DNA of 64,000 nucleotides from Rhopalosiphum padi (GCF_020882245.1 NC_083598.1:28867858-28931857), one strand, 5' to 3'. Positions 11,409 through 23,523 are shown, numbered from the stretch's first letter. Made by a program: numbers and translations. The notes: generated by a model from the letters alone, not told the origin.

Positions 11409-13099
11409 TATAGAAACAACTGTAGTACTGTAGTACCGAATACATGCAGAGAAATGAACACAGTAACACACACAGAACTTGACAAATTTTACAAATTACC
11501 ACTTCTATAACATTATCAGAATTCTAAGTCTTAAAAATTAAAATATTTTGTACACATTTTTATAGTCAAAAGTTTTATAGTCATAGGGCCAGTCATTATT
11601 ATGCCCTACTCTAGCAAATATTGAAATGACGCCCCTGACTTAGACAGGTTTAATTAAAGACCTTAAAGAGAGAGTAGAGACCCAGTCAATAAAAATGTCG
11701 AATTGTCTCCTTGAAGCACTTGAAGTAAGACGGAATCTGTAGCCACAAGATAAGAGTTCGGCGCCCTTTGTTGCCTTGATAAGAAATTATAGCTGATAAC
11801 CGAAATTATGAGTTCGAACTCTAACCTCAAATCAAATTAATACCAACCATTCGATATTGTAAATAGTTCCACTACGATTTTTGACTATGAATTTTTCACC
11901 CGGGTTCTTGCTCATAGATTAATATCACAGAATATATTACTCTATAGTCTATAATAGTCTATAGAATATATTATATATGCACTCGCAGTTCGTGGCTTTT
12001 GTGCTCTATACTCTATAGTAATAGTATTTTTTAATCTATGAATTATGATAGTTACGGCTGTATGGCCAGTATGCTTTAATCACAGAATAATATTATTCTG
12101 TGCTTTAACTGTAGTCACTATCTAATACAATCGTGCTGATTACTTGTGGCTTATAAGTTTTATTACATTATATTTATTGTACTATGTTACAACTTATAAA
12201 TGTTAACTCTTAACAGTCTTAACCCTCAGTCTTAAACTTTAGATCATGTACTCAATGTTTTATTTACTAAGTATGTTATAAATTATGATCTAAATAGTAA
12301 ATTCTAAGGTATTGAATCTGTGAACTCCAAACTTACTTATTCTTATTTATAGTCTTGACTCTTCACTTGAATTATGAATCATCCTTTCAATATAAAAAAG
12401 ATATAAAAAATTATAACTATCTTACTTTTTGTACCCAAATTATTATATCATTTAAATTTTAAATCAACGGTCATAAGTCATAACTAATTAAGACAATAGA
12501 ATTATAGATTAATGGTTCCGAATAATGAGGATAACCAAAAGAAGCAAGTAAGTATAAATTCGACATTCTAGTCAATTGAAAGTTAATGAATTAATTTGGT
12601 TTAGAATATTATTGACCTTTTTCTATGAAAAACTAATTACTTTTAAAGTCTTAGTCATAATTAAAATATGTAAATAAGTTTTAAATTATAACTGATTAAT
12701 TGATCCAAAAATGAATAGATACTAGGTACCTAACATGTAAGTAGTAACTATACTATCAAAATTAATGTATTTACTACACTTAGTATGATTTAAGATATAA
12801 TATCTGATATTTAAATCTTCAAACTCAATAATGATATTTTATAAATTTGATTAAAATTACATAATTTTGAGATTGATAATTGTTAATTATAAATATAAAA
12901 ATGAAAATTACTAATTTCTATTTAAAACTTATTTTGCATTATTCTGTTTTAATTCAACGTATATATATGTTTTTTTTTATTATTAAACCTGTACAATTTA
13001 TAATTCATAAAGTATTAACTATTTTTAAATAAATTATTATTTAGGTGACTATGGTGATATAAACTTGCTGAATCAATACAGTATTAGTAATAATTGATA

Positions 13100-13417
13100 A
13101 TGACGTCAGCTTCAAGTACAAGTGCTAGATCCCTTTTTGGTGATTCAAAAAATTTATTGAGTGAACGGGTAAAATTAAACATTAATAATATGTCATCAGT
13201 TATCAAGCAAATCCACAGAAGTTCAAAAAGTCATGATATGTTAAATCAAACGGTCAAAAGTCTTTCATTGTTAGAATCTAATATTGATCGTACTGAACAT
13301 AATTTAAATCAATTAAGAAATGTTTCAACCAATTTCAACCAACAATATGGAGAATTTAAAAGATCTATACATCTTATTGAAGAAGTAAAGGAACATGTGC
13401 AAACCATGCAAAGATAA
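13100..13417 (+). CDS. BORCS7: BORCS7-like BORC complex subunit
   Basis: Single-exon ORF of 105 aa from the ATG at 13100; the two in-frame codons before it contain no ATG. It begins MTSASSTSARSLFGDSKNLL and continues as an amphipathic helical protein with heptad-like Leu/Ile spacing. Length and the N-terminal LFGDSKNLLSERV stretch match the BORCS7 family (about 106 aa in mammals, RFGQSVKGLLTEKV). BORC sits on the cytosolic face of lysosomes and recruits Arl8 and kinesin, moving lysosomes outward. No membrane segment or signal peptide is present, as expected. A TTTAG at about 13044 may be the acceptor of a 5' UTR intron. Confidence 0.8.
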   Translation: MTSASSTSARSLFGDSKNLLSERVKLNINNMSSVIKQIHRSSKSHDMLNQTVKSLSLLESNIDRTEHNLNQLRNVSTNFNQQYGEFKRSIHLIEEVKEHVQTMQR

Positions 13418-14599
13418 ATATATAAATTAAATTAACTTTAAAGTAGATTTGTGAATTTATTTTGTATTATGTAATAAGTAAAGAATATATTAATTTCTTA
13501 CTTTTATTTTATTTCTGATGTATAATTATGTAAATATATTTAAATTAATATAAATTCAAATTATTAATTATCATGTACTTTACATTTCACTCTTATTTAA
13601 AATTGTTATTTATTTTTTTGTTCGTAATAAGAGTACACACAAAACAATGGAAAAAAAAGTGTTTTTTTATAACTTTACATTACATTTTATTGAATCGCAG
13701 GTTGCAGACTACCTATGACAATTGACAGGCTCACGGATTGGGAAACACTATTCTAGATCAACCAAGTTAAAGATTCACTGTTATAAAACTAATAAATGAT
13801 AAACAGCCCTCATATTAACTTCTCTCTTTATTAGCACCACTGATGATACTTAAGTTTCAAAATACCAGTCTTGTAAAGTATTTAAATACTTTTTAATATA
13901 AGTATTTGGAAAGTATTTTAATACTGTCTTGGATGTATTTGTATTTGAAAATCAAATACTTTTGTAAAAATTACAAATACTTTTGATAAACGAATTATTA
14001 TACTAATTGTCTATATTTTATTTATATTTTCCATTCATAAATGTTGAGAACCTCTGTCCCCTATTGCTGATGTCTCGTTCATTTGTTAATGTGATTATTA
14101 CAAAATATAAATATACTTAAATGCAATAACATTTTTTGGGAATTATTTTTGTTTAATTGCTTTTTATATCCTCTTATTAATATTTTATTAATAACTGTTC
14201 AATTACTAATTAGGTACCTACTACCTAATATTAAAGAATTACTATGATATAAAAATTTTTTTTTAAATTTCAATGTTTAGTATACAATTAATGAATTAAG
14301 TAAGTGGTACAAAAAGTTCTAATAATACCAAGTTGAATGTAACATGACAATTTTAAATTAGTTATTACAACATTAATTTGGCTAGTTAACTAGTAGAAAA
14401 ATGAAAAATAAATAAATTTGAAAAGTATTTAAATACATGGCAATCATTTATTCATTTGTATTTGTTCTTTAGTTTTTTTTTTTTTACAATGTATAATAGT
14501 ATATGTTGTTAAATCTAAATTTTAATAATAATAATTAAAACATGACAAATTTACAAATTAAAGCGAAATAAAGAATTATAATTTATAACTAAAAACGTA

Positions 14600-14960
14600 T
14601 TAAGAGGGAGTCCTCCACAATATTTTTACAATCCCCCTCCCACCACCATCAACCAAAAAATAATCCACTTTTTTGATTTTTCTTTAGATATTCTTACCTT
14701 TAAATTTGATAATGGGTAAATTTACTCTAATCATTAATCTCTATATCATATAGAGTTCAATGACTCTAATATTAAAGCTAACATTAAAAAATGTGTTTTG
14801 CTGAACGAAAATTTGTTATAACGTTAGTAAGGACAACATACGGTGTCTTCTTAAGAAAAATCAAAAAAGTGGATCTATTTTTTGGTGGAGGGAGGCGTAA
14901 AATTATGGTTGACACAGGGCTCAAAAATTGTAAATACGGCCCCTGTATACTATGCTTCTC
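14600..14960. mobile_element. Foldback/MITE-like inverted repeat
   Basis: A left arm around 14630-14692 (CCCCCTCCCACC...AATCCACTTTTTTGATTTTTC) is the approximate reverse complement of a right arm around 14851-14903 (GAAAAATCAAAAAAGTGGAT...TTTTTTGGTGGAGGGAGG). The arms are separated by about 160 bp. The short ORF across the right arm is a by-product of the repeat. I could not fix the ends or find a target duplication. Confidence 0.5.
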
Positions 14961-15356
14961 AAATCTAATATAATAAAATACATAAATATTCTGCTTCTTA
15001 TACTAAATTAAAAAAAATATGTCATTTATAAAAGTAAAAACTTAAAATATTATAACGATAAAAAATACAAATATTTAAAAAAAATTTTGTTTTATTTTGA
15101 CTAGAAATTATGTGAAAAATGTTAATACATTTTGAAATAACGAATTTTTGATAAAAAAATCACTTATTCAACTTCGCAAATATTAAATATTTATTTTTAT
15201 TAATATTGGTTAGATACCAATAATATATATTCAATTGGATATAATTAAAGTTGTCAACCGACAACCAGTTTTTCATATATGAGATCACACAGACAGTGCC
15301 GTATTTACGGGGGGAGATTAGGGAGTTTTTAAATAAATGGTAATAATTTCTAAAAT

Positions 15357-15436
15357 AAATTTAATATAATATATTATATTGTTGAGACTGTTGAGTAAAT
15401 TTAATATAATATATTATATTGTTGAGACTGTTGAAT
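15357..15436. repeat. Two-copy 40-bp tandem repeat
   Basis: The unit containing TTAATATAATATATTATATT followed by GTTGAGACTGTTGA occurs at 15361 and again at 15401, period exactly 40, with one change at the end of the second copy. A small local duplication in AT-rich spacer. Confidence 0.9.
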
Positions 15437-15786
15437 AAATAATGCATAATTTAATAAACGCGCCAAATAATATAATCTATAATGATTCCCTCAATATGGT
15501 CATACTGAGGATTCACTGTGTACTATCCCTCGCATTCCTATCGGTCGGTTGGCTCCTATTTATTGTAACCCTTGTTCATTTATGTTATTCGGCTATAGTG
15601 TTTTGTATGAACGTCAAACACTGATCATCGTTCATTTTCGGCTTCCTCGTCTTGTTGGAGTCACGTTTTTCTTCGCCATTGAAATTCTATCATTTTAACA
15701 CGTGTAATTGAAAAAATCTTCAATATTATAATTATTCGCTATTATATTTTTTTATTGTTAAGCTGTCATATTATACCACCTACAAA

Positions 15787-18700
15787 ATGTGGAGTAAGTA
15801 TATTGTACTTAAGAAGATTTTTATAAACACGTGTGTATCTGTTGAACATTTGTATGTAATGTTATGTGTTGAATGATTTACTGTAGTCAGTTGTCAATAT
15901 ATATTTATTAAATGTATGGCAAGATCAACATTTATGATGCATAACTACTTGTGTTTTTGTTATATTAAAGAAATGTACATATTTATTGACTAACGATGTT
16001 CCGTTAACAGGCATAGTAATGGAACCAGGAAAAAAGTACAGCACTGTTGTCGAAAATACATTCCATCTGTCAATGGCTACACTTGATTTAGAAACTGTTA
16101 AAAAGGGTATGTATAAAGCATATAACTTGGTACAATTAAATATTTCTTTGTTATTACTTAGTAGATTATCTTTGGACTTCTTTTTGAATTCTCAAATTAT
16201 CCATTCTATTGAGTTTGGCCTATTCTGTAGTGGACACTAAATACATATTACATATTAGAAACCTTTACAACAGTTTAACTAAGTCTGACTAACAATTTAC
16301 AAAAAAAAATCAAGAGCACCTTATTTTTGAATTGTTGATGAGATTTAAAAAAAAAAACATAAATATATGTTAATGTTTGTGCTGTTTTATTTAGCTGATG
16401 ATGTACATACTGTTTATGTCGAGACTGATGATAATCCACGGGTAATTCTTTGTCACCTGTCTAAAGCATCAAAATTGTTCCAATGCCGATTGGATCATAT
16501 TTTCCCACGAGGAACAGATTTGAAGTTTGTTACATCAGCCACTGCTAACATACATATGACTGGTATTTATTTAATTAGGATTTTACTTAAATAATATAAA
16601 ATAATATATTTTTTTAAACTATTTTTATAGGATATTTGGACTTGAATGAAGACGATGATGAATTATATTCTGATTTAGAAAGCGAATCTGAAGATGAAGA
16701 AACACAAATTGAACAGAAATCAACACAAGGAAAAGGTACTTAAAAAAATATAGTTATTCTTTGTAAGTTCTTATATGAAAACTTTATTTTATGAAAAAAT
16801 AATTTCTGATTAACACATTGAGTGCCACGTAAATTTAGCGCGTATTGCCTGAATAATCGCGCGTAATCGGTCCCACAATGATGTCGTTCTCCAGTGCAAT
16901 ATGGTGGTTTTTTCGCTACATATATACTTATTATTATTTAGTATCTGAATGATTAATATCCAATAATAAAATGTACAAGTATCTTATACCTGTAGCAATG
17001 AATAATAGATTTACGAATAATACAAAATAATATTATAGAGGTTCTTTTATTATTTTCGTTTAATTAAAAATAAAATAGTAAAATTAATAGCTATATATAA
17101 CTGTATATTATAAGAATAATGTATAAATATAATTAGCTATAAATATGAACAATAGCCGCGGCAACGTCGTCGCTAATAATTATTTCCTAGGAAAATTAAA
17201 TTCGAATACACCGTTTAAAAGTAGACATTTCACTGAATAACTACGTATAAAAACAGAAGAATTGCGCTCTGATAACCAAGTAAATTATAAGCCCATAAAG
17301 ATGCCTATACAAATTGTTGACCGCGGCCCCAGAGGCAACGCTACTGTTGTCGACAGAGGCACTCAACGTGTTAAATAATCAGGTTTGCTGTAATTAAAAT
17401 TGTTATTGTAAATAAAAGAGTATTGTATCTGTATGTGTTGTTTTCGGATGACTAATGTATATCATACCAAATCTGTGTACAGAAGAACCTATTTATTTTG
17501 TTAGCTTGTAAATTTTTGTCATATATACCACTTTCTGCACATTTAGTTAGTCTTCGAGTTATGTGCATATAAGTTGCATATGAAAAATAATATGTGTAAT
17601 AAGTATATTATTTAAGTGTCACTTAGTTTTGATGTTATTACATCATCAATAACCTAATGTTTTAACCACTTGTAAGTTGTAGCCCTAAAGCTTCAAAAAA
17701 AAAGATATCTCTTAAATACTGATATTTAATTCTCTTGTATTAATTTTATTGGTAACTTGCTAAGTATGTAATTTTTTACGTAGAAAATGCTACATATAAA
17801 TTAATTTTGTTTAGTATGCTACCCATAAATTTTAAAATAATTATAATATTTTACATATCCTTTTAAATTATTTTCAGTAAATACTAAATATTGTATTTTT
17901 ACTTGATCATAATCGTCTATAGTCTGTCTCACGAAAAAACAGTACCGTGTCTTGACGAAATTCAGTTTTTCTTGCGCATCCCCTCTCCACTAGTACCACG
18001 ATCGTCGTCGTGGTAGGGAGTAAACACTTGACACCAGATCTTGCCTCAGTCTACATGCGCGAAACGGTACCGTTCTTTCATGAGACAGACTATATATAAA
18101 AATATTCCATAAATTTATGGTTATCAACACATGCTAAATTATTGAAATATAACATATACACTTAATAAATATTGTTCCTGTTTTATCTATTGTATTTATC
18201 TATATGCTAGCCACAAACACAATGGACTCAAAAATATCAAAATATGGCATTATATTTTTTTATTCATAAATTATTCCATACTTTAAAACACTATATTATA
18301 TAGACACATAATGAAGTACCAGTTTTATTATTATTTTCATTAAATTTTAGTATTTTATGGTGTTTGAATTCTTGGGTAATTTGTCGTATATATTGCTACT
18401 ACCTCAGTTACTATTAAAATCGATTGCCTAAGAGAACAACATCACCCAACACCAGTTATATGACTAAGATTACATGGTAGAGAAAATTTAATTGGTTGTC
18501 CAATTGAGTTGTATCTTGACTATTTTTAAGTGAACAAAATATAATTTGAATAGAATAAAAATTTTAATTTTATATTTTACAGGAAATAAACGTAAGTCAG
18601 AAGATAATATTTCAAAAAAAAATAAATCTATTAAATTGGATGAAAGTAATCAGTCTGATGAAGAAAGTGATGATGAAAATGAAACTGACGATGAAACCAT

Positions 18701-20282
18701 GGATTTCGAAGATGATAGTGATGATGACGACGAAGGATTGAAATGTAAGTTTTTGTAATGAAATTATATTTATACATTTATTTACCACAAAAAAATTAAT
18801 TAAAACAAATCATTTCATTTAATAATTAAAATTATGTTGTTTTTTTTTTATTTTTTAGATATATATATGTTTTTATCTTTTCCAAACAATTTTTAAAATA
18901 ATTGCAAATTTTATTTAACAATCTTCTATAATTACCACCTAGAACCTTAAGAGATAAATATATTGTGTCTTGTAATTTAAACTATACTTTCTTCTATGAT
19001 ATTTTCTCAATAGTTTTTTATTTTGTTCATTCACCAAGTTAACATGGATCAATTATTATTTTTAATTAATTCTTTTGATACTAATTTATAACTTTATATT
19101 TAGTAAGTGACTTAGCTGATGATGATGACGATGATGACGATGATGATGAAGACGAAGAAGAAGAAGATAGTGACGATGAAACTGAAGATGTGCCAGTATT
19201 GACTAAAAAAACAAAAGAACAGCAAAAAACTCCAAAAAAACAATTGAATGGAAATGACCTAAAGACTCCTAAAAAAGACCAGATAACCCCTAAAGGTCAA
19301 AAAACACCAATGCCCAAAACACCTGATGCTAATCAAACTTTGATAAATGTAAATTTATTAATTGTTTTTTATAATTTATCTTATTTATGTTAAATTTTCA
19401 TAATAATATTTTAGGGCTCAACGGAAAGTAGTAAAAAAAAGAAAAATAAGGAACCTAAAACTCCACTTAGCGGATTAAAGACCAAACCAGATACTCCACT
19501 GCCCAAAGATAAGCAAATTCAACAACAAAAGTTAAATGGTGGAGTTATCATTAATGATATAAAAGTTGGTGATGGAGCTGTAGCTAAACCAGGGAAAAAT
19601 GTAATAATAATTAAATATTAGTTTTTAGTAATTGAATTTTATACTTATAAATTTTTAAATAAATAATAGGTTAAAGTTTATTACATTGGTCGCCTGAAAT
19701 CTACCGGTAAAGTTTTTGATTCAATGCAGAAAGGAGCTGGATTCACTTTTGGATTGCAACGTGGTGAAGTTATTAAGGGTTGGGATATTGGTATTGCTGG
19801 TATGAAAGTTGGAGGCAAAAGAAAAGTTATATGTCCACCAAATATGGCGTAAGTAATGTTTTCTTACACTTACTAGATAACATTGTTTTGTGGTAACTTA
19901 CAAATTATTAAAAATAAAAATTTATCCGAAATATTAAAAACATTTTATAGTTTCATATTAGGGATATTGGTATAATACTGTTACTATTATTCTTTAATAA
20001 ATATTGTGCAATATTCTTCTTCTGATATCCAATTCTTATAATTCATTAGCAATAAAATACTAACTGTTAAAATAATGCAAAAAAAAAAAAAATGAAAATG
20101 TTAGTAGTACAGTAACGGTAGTTTATAGTGAAAATTGTTATTATATTGAGAATGTATTTTAAGAAAAATATAATTAATTATTGTGTGTTTTTATTTTCAG
20201 GTATGGTGCTAAAGGAAGTCCACCAGAAATTCCACCTAATAGTACTTTAGTTTTTGACGTAGAACTAAAACATGTTAATTAA
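15787..20282 (+). CDS. Fkbp39: FKBP39-type nuclear prolyl isomerase (nucleoplasmin-like core plus FKBP)
   Basis: Nine exons join in phase: 15787-15793, 16011-16106, 16395-16562, 16631-16735, 18583-18744, 19104-19348, 19415-19600, 19670-19848 and 20201-20282, giving 409 aa. The first coding exon is only 7 nt. The N-terminal nucleoplasmin-like core (MWSIVMEPGKKYS...FHLSMATLD...VILCHLSKAS...IHMTGYLDLN, residues 1-95) is followed by two strongly acidic Asp/Glu tracts with basic, nuclear-localisation-like patches and repeated KTPxxK motifs. The C-terminal FKBP domain reads VKVYYIGRLKSTGKVFDS...GEVIKGWDIGIAGMKVGGKR...STLVFDVELKHVN. In insects this protein is a nuclear histone chaperone with peptidyl-prolyl isomerase activity, acting at chromatin and rDNA. 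Intron 4 (about 1.85 kb) carries two MITEs. Confidence 0.95.
16810..17374. mobile_element. piggyBac-type MITE at TTAA, in an FKBP39 intron
   Basis: The element (16814-17370, 557 bp) is flanked by TTAA on both sides (16810-16813 and 17371-17374). The left end CACATTGAGTGCC is inverse to the right end GGCACTCAACGTG, with 12 of 13 positions matching. TTAA targets with CAC-type short termini are diagnostic of piggyBac elements. The interior has no transposase frame. Confidence 0.85.
17918..18094. mobile_element. Short MITE with about 31-bp inverted ends, in an FKBP39 intron
   Basis: The left TATAGTCTGTCTCACGAAA and the reversed right TATAGTCTGTCTCATGAAA continue to GTACCGT, about 31 bp with three differences. 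A TA (or TATA) target is likely. The core is short and GC-richer than its surroundings and contains an ACGATCGTCGTCGT stretch. No ORF. Confidence 0.75.
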
Positions 20283-23109
20283 GTTAATCCATTATGTCTT
20301 TTATTCTGACTGATATTCCTATGATTATTTGTTAATTACCAATAATTTTTTTACAACAACCACAAACAACGAATATCAGTATTCCGTTTTTGTTATAAAA
20401 CAAGATTAAAAGCTGTATTTTTAATATAATATAGTTTTTAAATTTGAGACAATTTTTATCTTAAGTATACAATTGTTTATTATACATCATAATATTTTAA
20501 ATTGCTAACGTTTTTTGGCATTTGTAGAAAGTATTTGTGTCTAATCTATTTGGCAATAATTTACCAATTGTATATGGATGACTTATAATAAAACAATTTT
20601 AATTCTTAATTTTAGAATTATTGAACTGATCATTTTTATTTAAAAACCTAATGAACCAACTTATTTTTTCTGAGTAATTATCAATTTGGTTAACAATTGA
20701 TGTTTTAAACGACTTAATTTTTGTAGATGCTTATATTTAATCAAATAATGTGAATTTAGTTCTTCTAAATGTTTATAATTTATTAATAGTATATTGATGT
20801 TTCAATTGTTTTAATCTATCATATGAATAAAGTACTAAAGACTAATGTTTTATTTTTATCAAGGAGACTTATTAAATGTAATTTCTAGAAATCTAATATC
20901 AGTAGTATATTATTTTCTAATTCTTGGGTGTAAATCAGATAGTTTTTCCAACCTTAAGTTTTAAAATTATATTCTAGATAGGTTAACTTGAGGACAGTTT
21001 TATAAAAAAAAATATAAGTTTATTAATATTGTCTTATGCATAATACTAAAGTTTTTTTCATATAATTTATTACTAAAACAAATCTTTAATTTCATTTATA
21101 CATTATTGTTCCTTTGAATTTGTATGCCAGTAATATTTTGAACTAATTAATAACTGAATTAGTAAATTCTAAAATATTTGAATTTGTAATGGTTAAAAAA
21201 TAATTAGTGTACTTTCAATTTAAAAACTTAGTGATTGAAATGTTCTATTCTGAAAAAAAGATATAAAAGTTGAGAAACTAACTTGCATATGGTATAACAT
21301 TTTTACATGGGAAGGTATAACTGCTTCAATATTATAAAATATGTATACTAGAGAATTAAATGTTAATAGATGTTTCTTTTTTAATATGTACAAAATTTTT
21401 TTTTTAAAAATCTGAAAAACGGGTCAAAACATAAAAGGCTTAGAAATTTGAATATCTGTTGGAGTACCTATGTCAAGATTAAAAGATTTAGGTAACACAT
21501 TGATTATTTTTTAAATAATCGTTTTTAGCCCAGTCAAAAAATCTAATAAGTTCGAAACTAATTCCTCAAAAGCTGAATTTTGGTATATAAGTACATTAAG
21601 TAGTTTATACCTCACTTATAAACACTAAAAATTCTGTCACCTACCCCTTGTACGTAGTTTCACCCTTTTCACTGTTTTCACTTATAACTGGTTCAGCTTT
21701 TCAAGTTAAATAAAAATACTTAGGATCAAAATTAAAAACCATAGAATAAACTTATTTTTAATATATATAAATATGTTGGGATAAATATTATATTTTTAAA
21801 ATAGATAAAAAAAAAAATTTTTATTCTGTTTGAGCAAAAACGTCAGTTATATGCAAAACAACCTATGACAATTATTGTCAAGCATTGTCTTTAAGGGACG
21901 AAGATTCGTTATTAGATAATAATGAATCGTGAATTTCTGGGTGTTTTAGTTAACCTTGCTGAAAGAAAGTGTGACATCCACCAATTGCAAATAAAAATAA
22001 CAAATAATTTCGTTTTTAAAACGTTTTTGCAGATTTACAAAATATTAAAATTTTATTTGTTTTTTTTCTACTAGGTTTTTCAATTATTATTTTACCTACT
22101 TTACGGACGACTTAAGAGGACACTACACCCTCATGTGTTGTCTCCGAATTACACATATAAAACATATAGCAAAAGCTATTTTGAGCGGGATAGAAACACT
22201 GGCTGTTAGTGATAGTTAAGACTCAAAATTGGTATATAATATAATTAAGAATATTATCTAACTAGGGAGGTTTCAGGACATTTAGTATATCTTTAAGTGA
22301 AGTATAAATTACCTATATGGTACCAGAATTCAGCTTTCGACGATTTTTTTTTTAGTATAGGTATTGTAATAGTCAACAACTTGTTCAATTATATCGTTGC
22401 TACCGATAAAAACAACATTATGACTTACGATAATTAAAATTGATGAAATAATTTAACGAGATAAAATGTAAAATTATCTGCTCCATAACTTGTCATAGGT
22501 TTAAGTTTGTTTTAGCATATGACTGATGATGGTTTTTGCTCAAACAGAATAAAATGGGTGGGGGCTTCGCACAAGGTAAGTGTCAGGACTTTTAGTATAC
22601 TTATAAGTGAGGTATAAACTACTTATATAACAAAATTCAACTTTCGGGGAATTAGTTCCGAACTAATTACCCTATGAATTTAATGTTGATTATTTATTGC
22701 GTAATTGATTTTTTTTTCTGGAACAATGGATAAAACAGATAAGGTATGTTTCTGTCACGGCTAGATATCTATAGCCGTGGTTTCTGTCAAAAAGATTTAA
22801 TACTAAGATTGTTTTGTCAGTTCTATTGGTTATTTATTGTTTATTTTATATTAATAAAAATAATAATATTTTATTGAATATATTTATCATTTTTTTATTT
22901 TCAAACCACAGAATAATGAAATTATTATTGTGAGAACTTATGTAAACCATTTATTTATCTTAACAGTTTATAAGTGACCTAAAAATAACCTAATTTTAGA
23001 TTAGATTTAAATTTCGTATATATATATATATATTACCAGAAATTGTTTATTACCATTTATTTAATGCATTTTCAGTAATACTTAGTAAATTGTATTGTAT
23101 CATAAAAAA
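20283..23109. other. Intergenic between FKBP39 and its nucleoplasmin-only paralogue
   Basis: Contains the FKBP39 3' UTR (AATAAA at about 20588), AT-rich DNA, a large inverted-repeat element (21549-22671), and an 8-bp-armed hairpin (CACGGCTA...TAGCCGTG, about 22757-22780). No supported gene. Confidence 0.6.
21549..22671. mobile_element. Large foldback element with nested inverted repeats
   Basis: The outer arms (about 21549-21690 and 22551-22671) share CTGAATTTTGGTATATAAGT-, TTTATACCTCACTTATAA- and ACTAAAAATTCTGTCACCTAC-like blocks in reverse. The inner ends at about 21819 and 22554 share TTTTATTCTGTTTGAGCAAAA in reverse and extend imperfectly to a CCTATGACAA block. A third partial copy (about 22270-22340) lies in the same direction as the right arm. 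This looks like one MITE inserted into another, or a composite foldback. No ORF and no clear target duplication. Confidence 0.65.
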
Positions 23110-23523
23110 ATGTCTTTTTTTTCATTAGTTTTGACACCAAATGATGTGAATTCGTGTATAAATATGTTTCGACAACATACAGAGACTTTATGTCCCAAAT
23201 GTGGTATCAATAAAACTGTAAAAGTAAAAAAGACTTTACGTCTAACCATGGCTGTTATAGATATTGATTATGGAGCATTTATTAGACGACCAATGGACTG
23301 GCCATTTGAATATGAGACGCCTCAATTTGTGTTGAACAACAGATTTAAATTCACTTTAAAAATGAAATCATCCGCAAACGAACAAGAGGTAATAATATGT
23401 CACTTACATGAAGGCAATAAATACCAATCAAATATAGATGTACAATTAGATTCTGGATCAAGTGTTGTGTTTTCTTGTCAACAAACATGTAGCATACATC
23501 TTAGTGGTTATTACTTGAATTGA
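23110..23523 (+). CDS. Stand-alone nucleoplasmin-like domain protein, intronless FKBP39 paralogue
   Basis: Single-exon ORF of 137 aa from the ATG at 23110. Residues about 38-50 (VKKTLRLTMAVID) and the C-terminal half (VIICHLHEGNKYQSNIDVQL ... VVFSCQQTCSIHLSGYYLN) align by eye with the FKBP39 core encoded 3 kb upstream (VENTFHLSMATLD; VILCHLSKASKLFQCRLDHI; IHMTGYLDLN). The protein stops exactly where the nucleoplasmin fold ends: there is no acidic tract and no FKBP domain. The N-terminus is new and carries a CPKC pair (TLCPKCGINK). It is probably a small nuclear oligomerising protein, but loss of the acidic tails makes canonical histone chaperoning doubtful. An AATAAA lies at 23584. Intronless structure suggests retroposition or intron loss after local duplication. 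Confidence 0.75.
   Translation: MSFFSLVLTPNDVNSCINMFRQHTETLCPKCGINKTVKVKKTLRLTMAVIDIDYGAFIRRPMDWPFEYETPQFVLNNRFKFTLKMKSSANEQEVIICHLHEGNKYQSNIDVQLDSGSSVVFSCQQTCSIHLSGYYLN

Larger units (their letters stand above)
9889..11637. mobile_element. Degraded hAT-like composite, termini CAGTGGCATCATT and AAATGACGCCCCTG
   Basis: A left terminus of the CAGTGGCRTCATT type starts at 9889, and a second, AGGGGCGTCATTT, at 10008. The matching right terminus AAATGACGCCCCTG ends at 11637. The same family terminus bounds a clean insertion in the JAK gene (32604-33264). No convincing 8-bp duplication remains, so this is older or rearranged, and two elements may overlap here. Confidence 0.5.
9293..13099. other. 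Long intergenic stretch made of old transposon pieces
   Basis: No host gene seen. Present are hAT-like termini (9889, 10008, 11624-11637), a dispersed repeat shared with 61850-62360, a broken FLYWCH zinc-finger reading frame, and AT-rich unassigned DNA from about 11800 to 13050. The last part probably contains the promoter and 5' UTR of the BORCS7-like gene; a TTTAG acceptor at about 13044 suggests a spliced leader. Confidence 0.55.
13418..15786. other. Intergenic, repeats and FKBP39 upstream region
   Basis: No supported gene. At 13880-13990 and 14415-14440 there are many AAGTATTTAAATAC-like words typical of subterminal hAT repeats, but the ends could not be defined. A foldback element (about 14600-14960) and a 40-bp tandem duplication follow. 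The less AT-rich 15485-15700 segment is the likely promoter side of the FKBP39 gene. Confidence 0.5.

Noticed and set aside
14791..14973. 60-codon ORF with a GGGRR stretch
   Set aside because: Created by the right arm of a foldback repeat.
15442..15624. 60-codon hydrophobic ORF upstream of FKBP39
   Set aside because: Looks like a membrane segment, but no ribosomal context, homology or splice support; it lies in the likely promoter/5' region.
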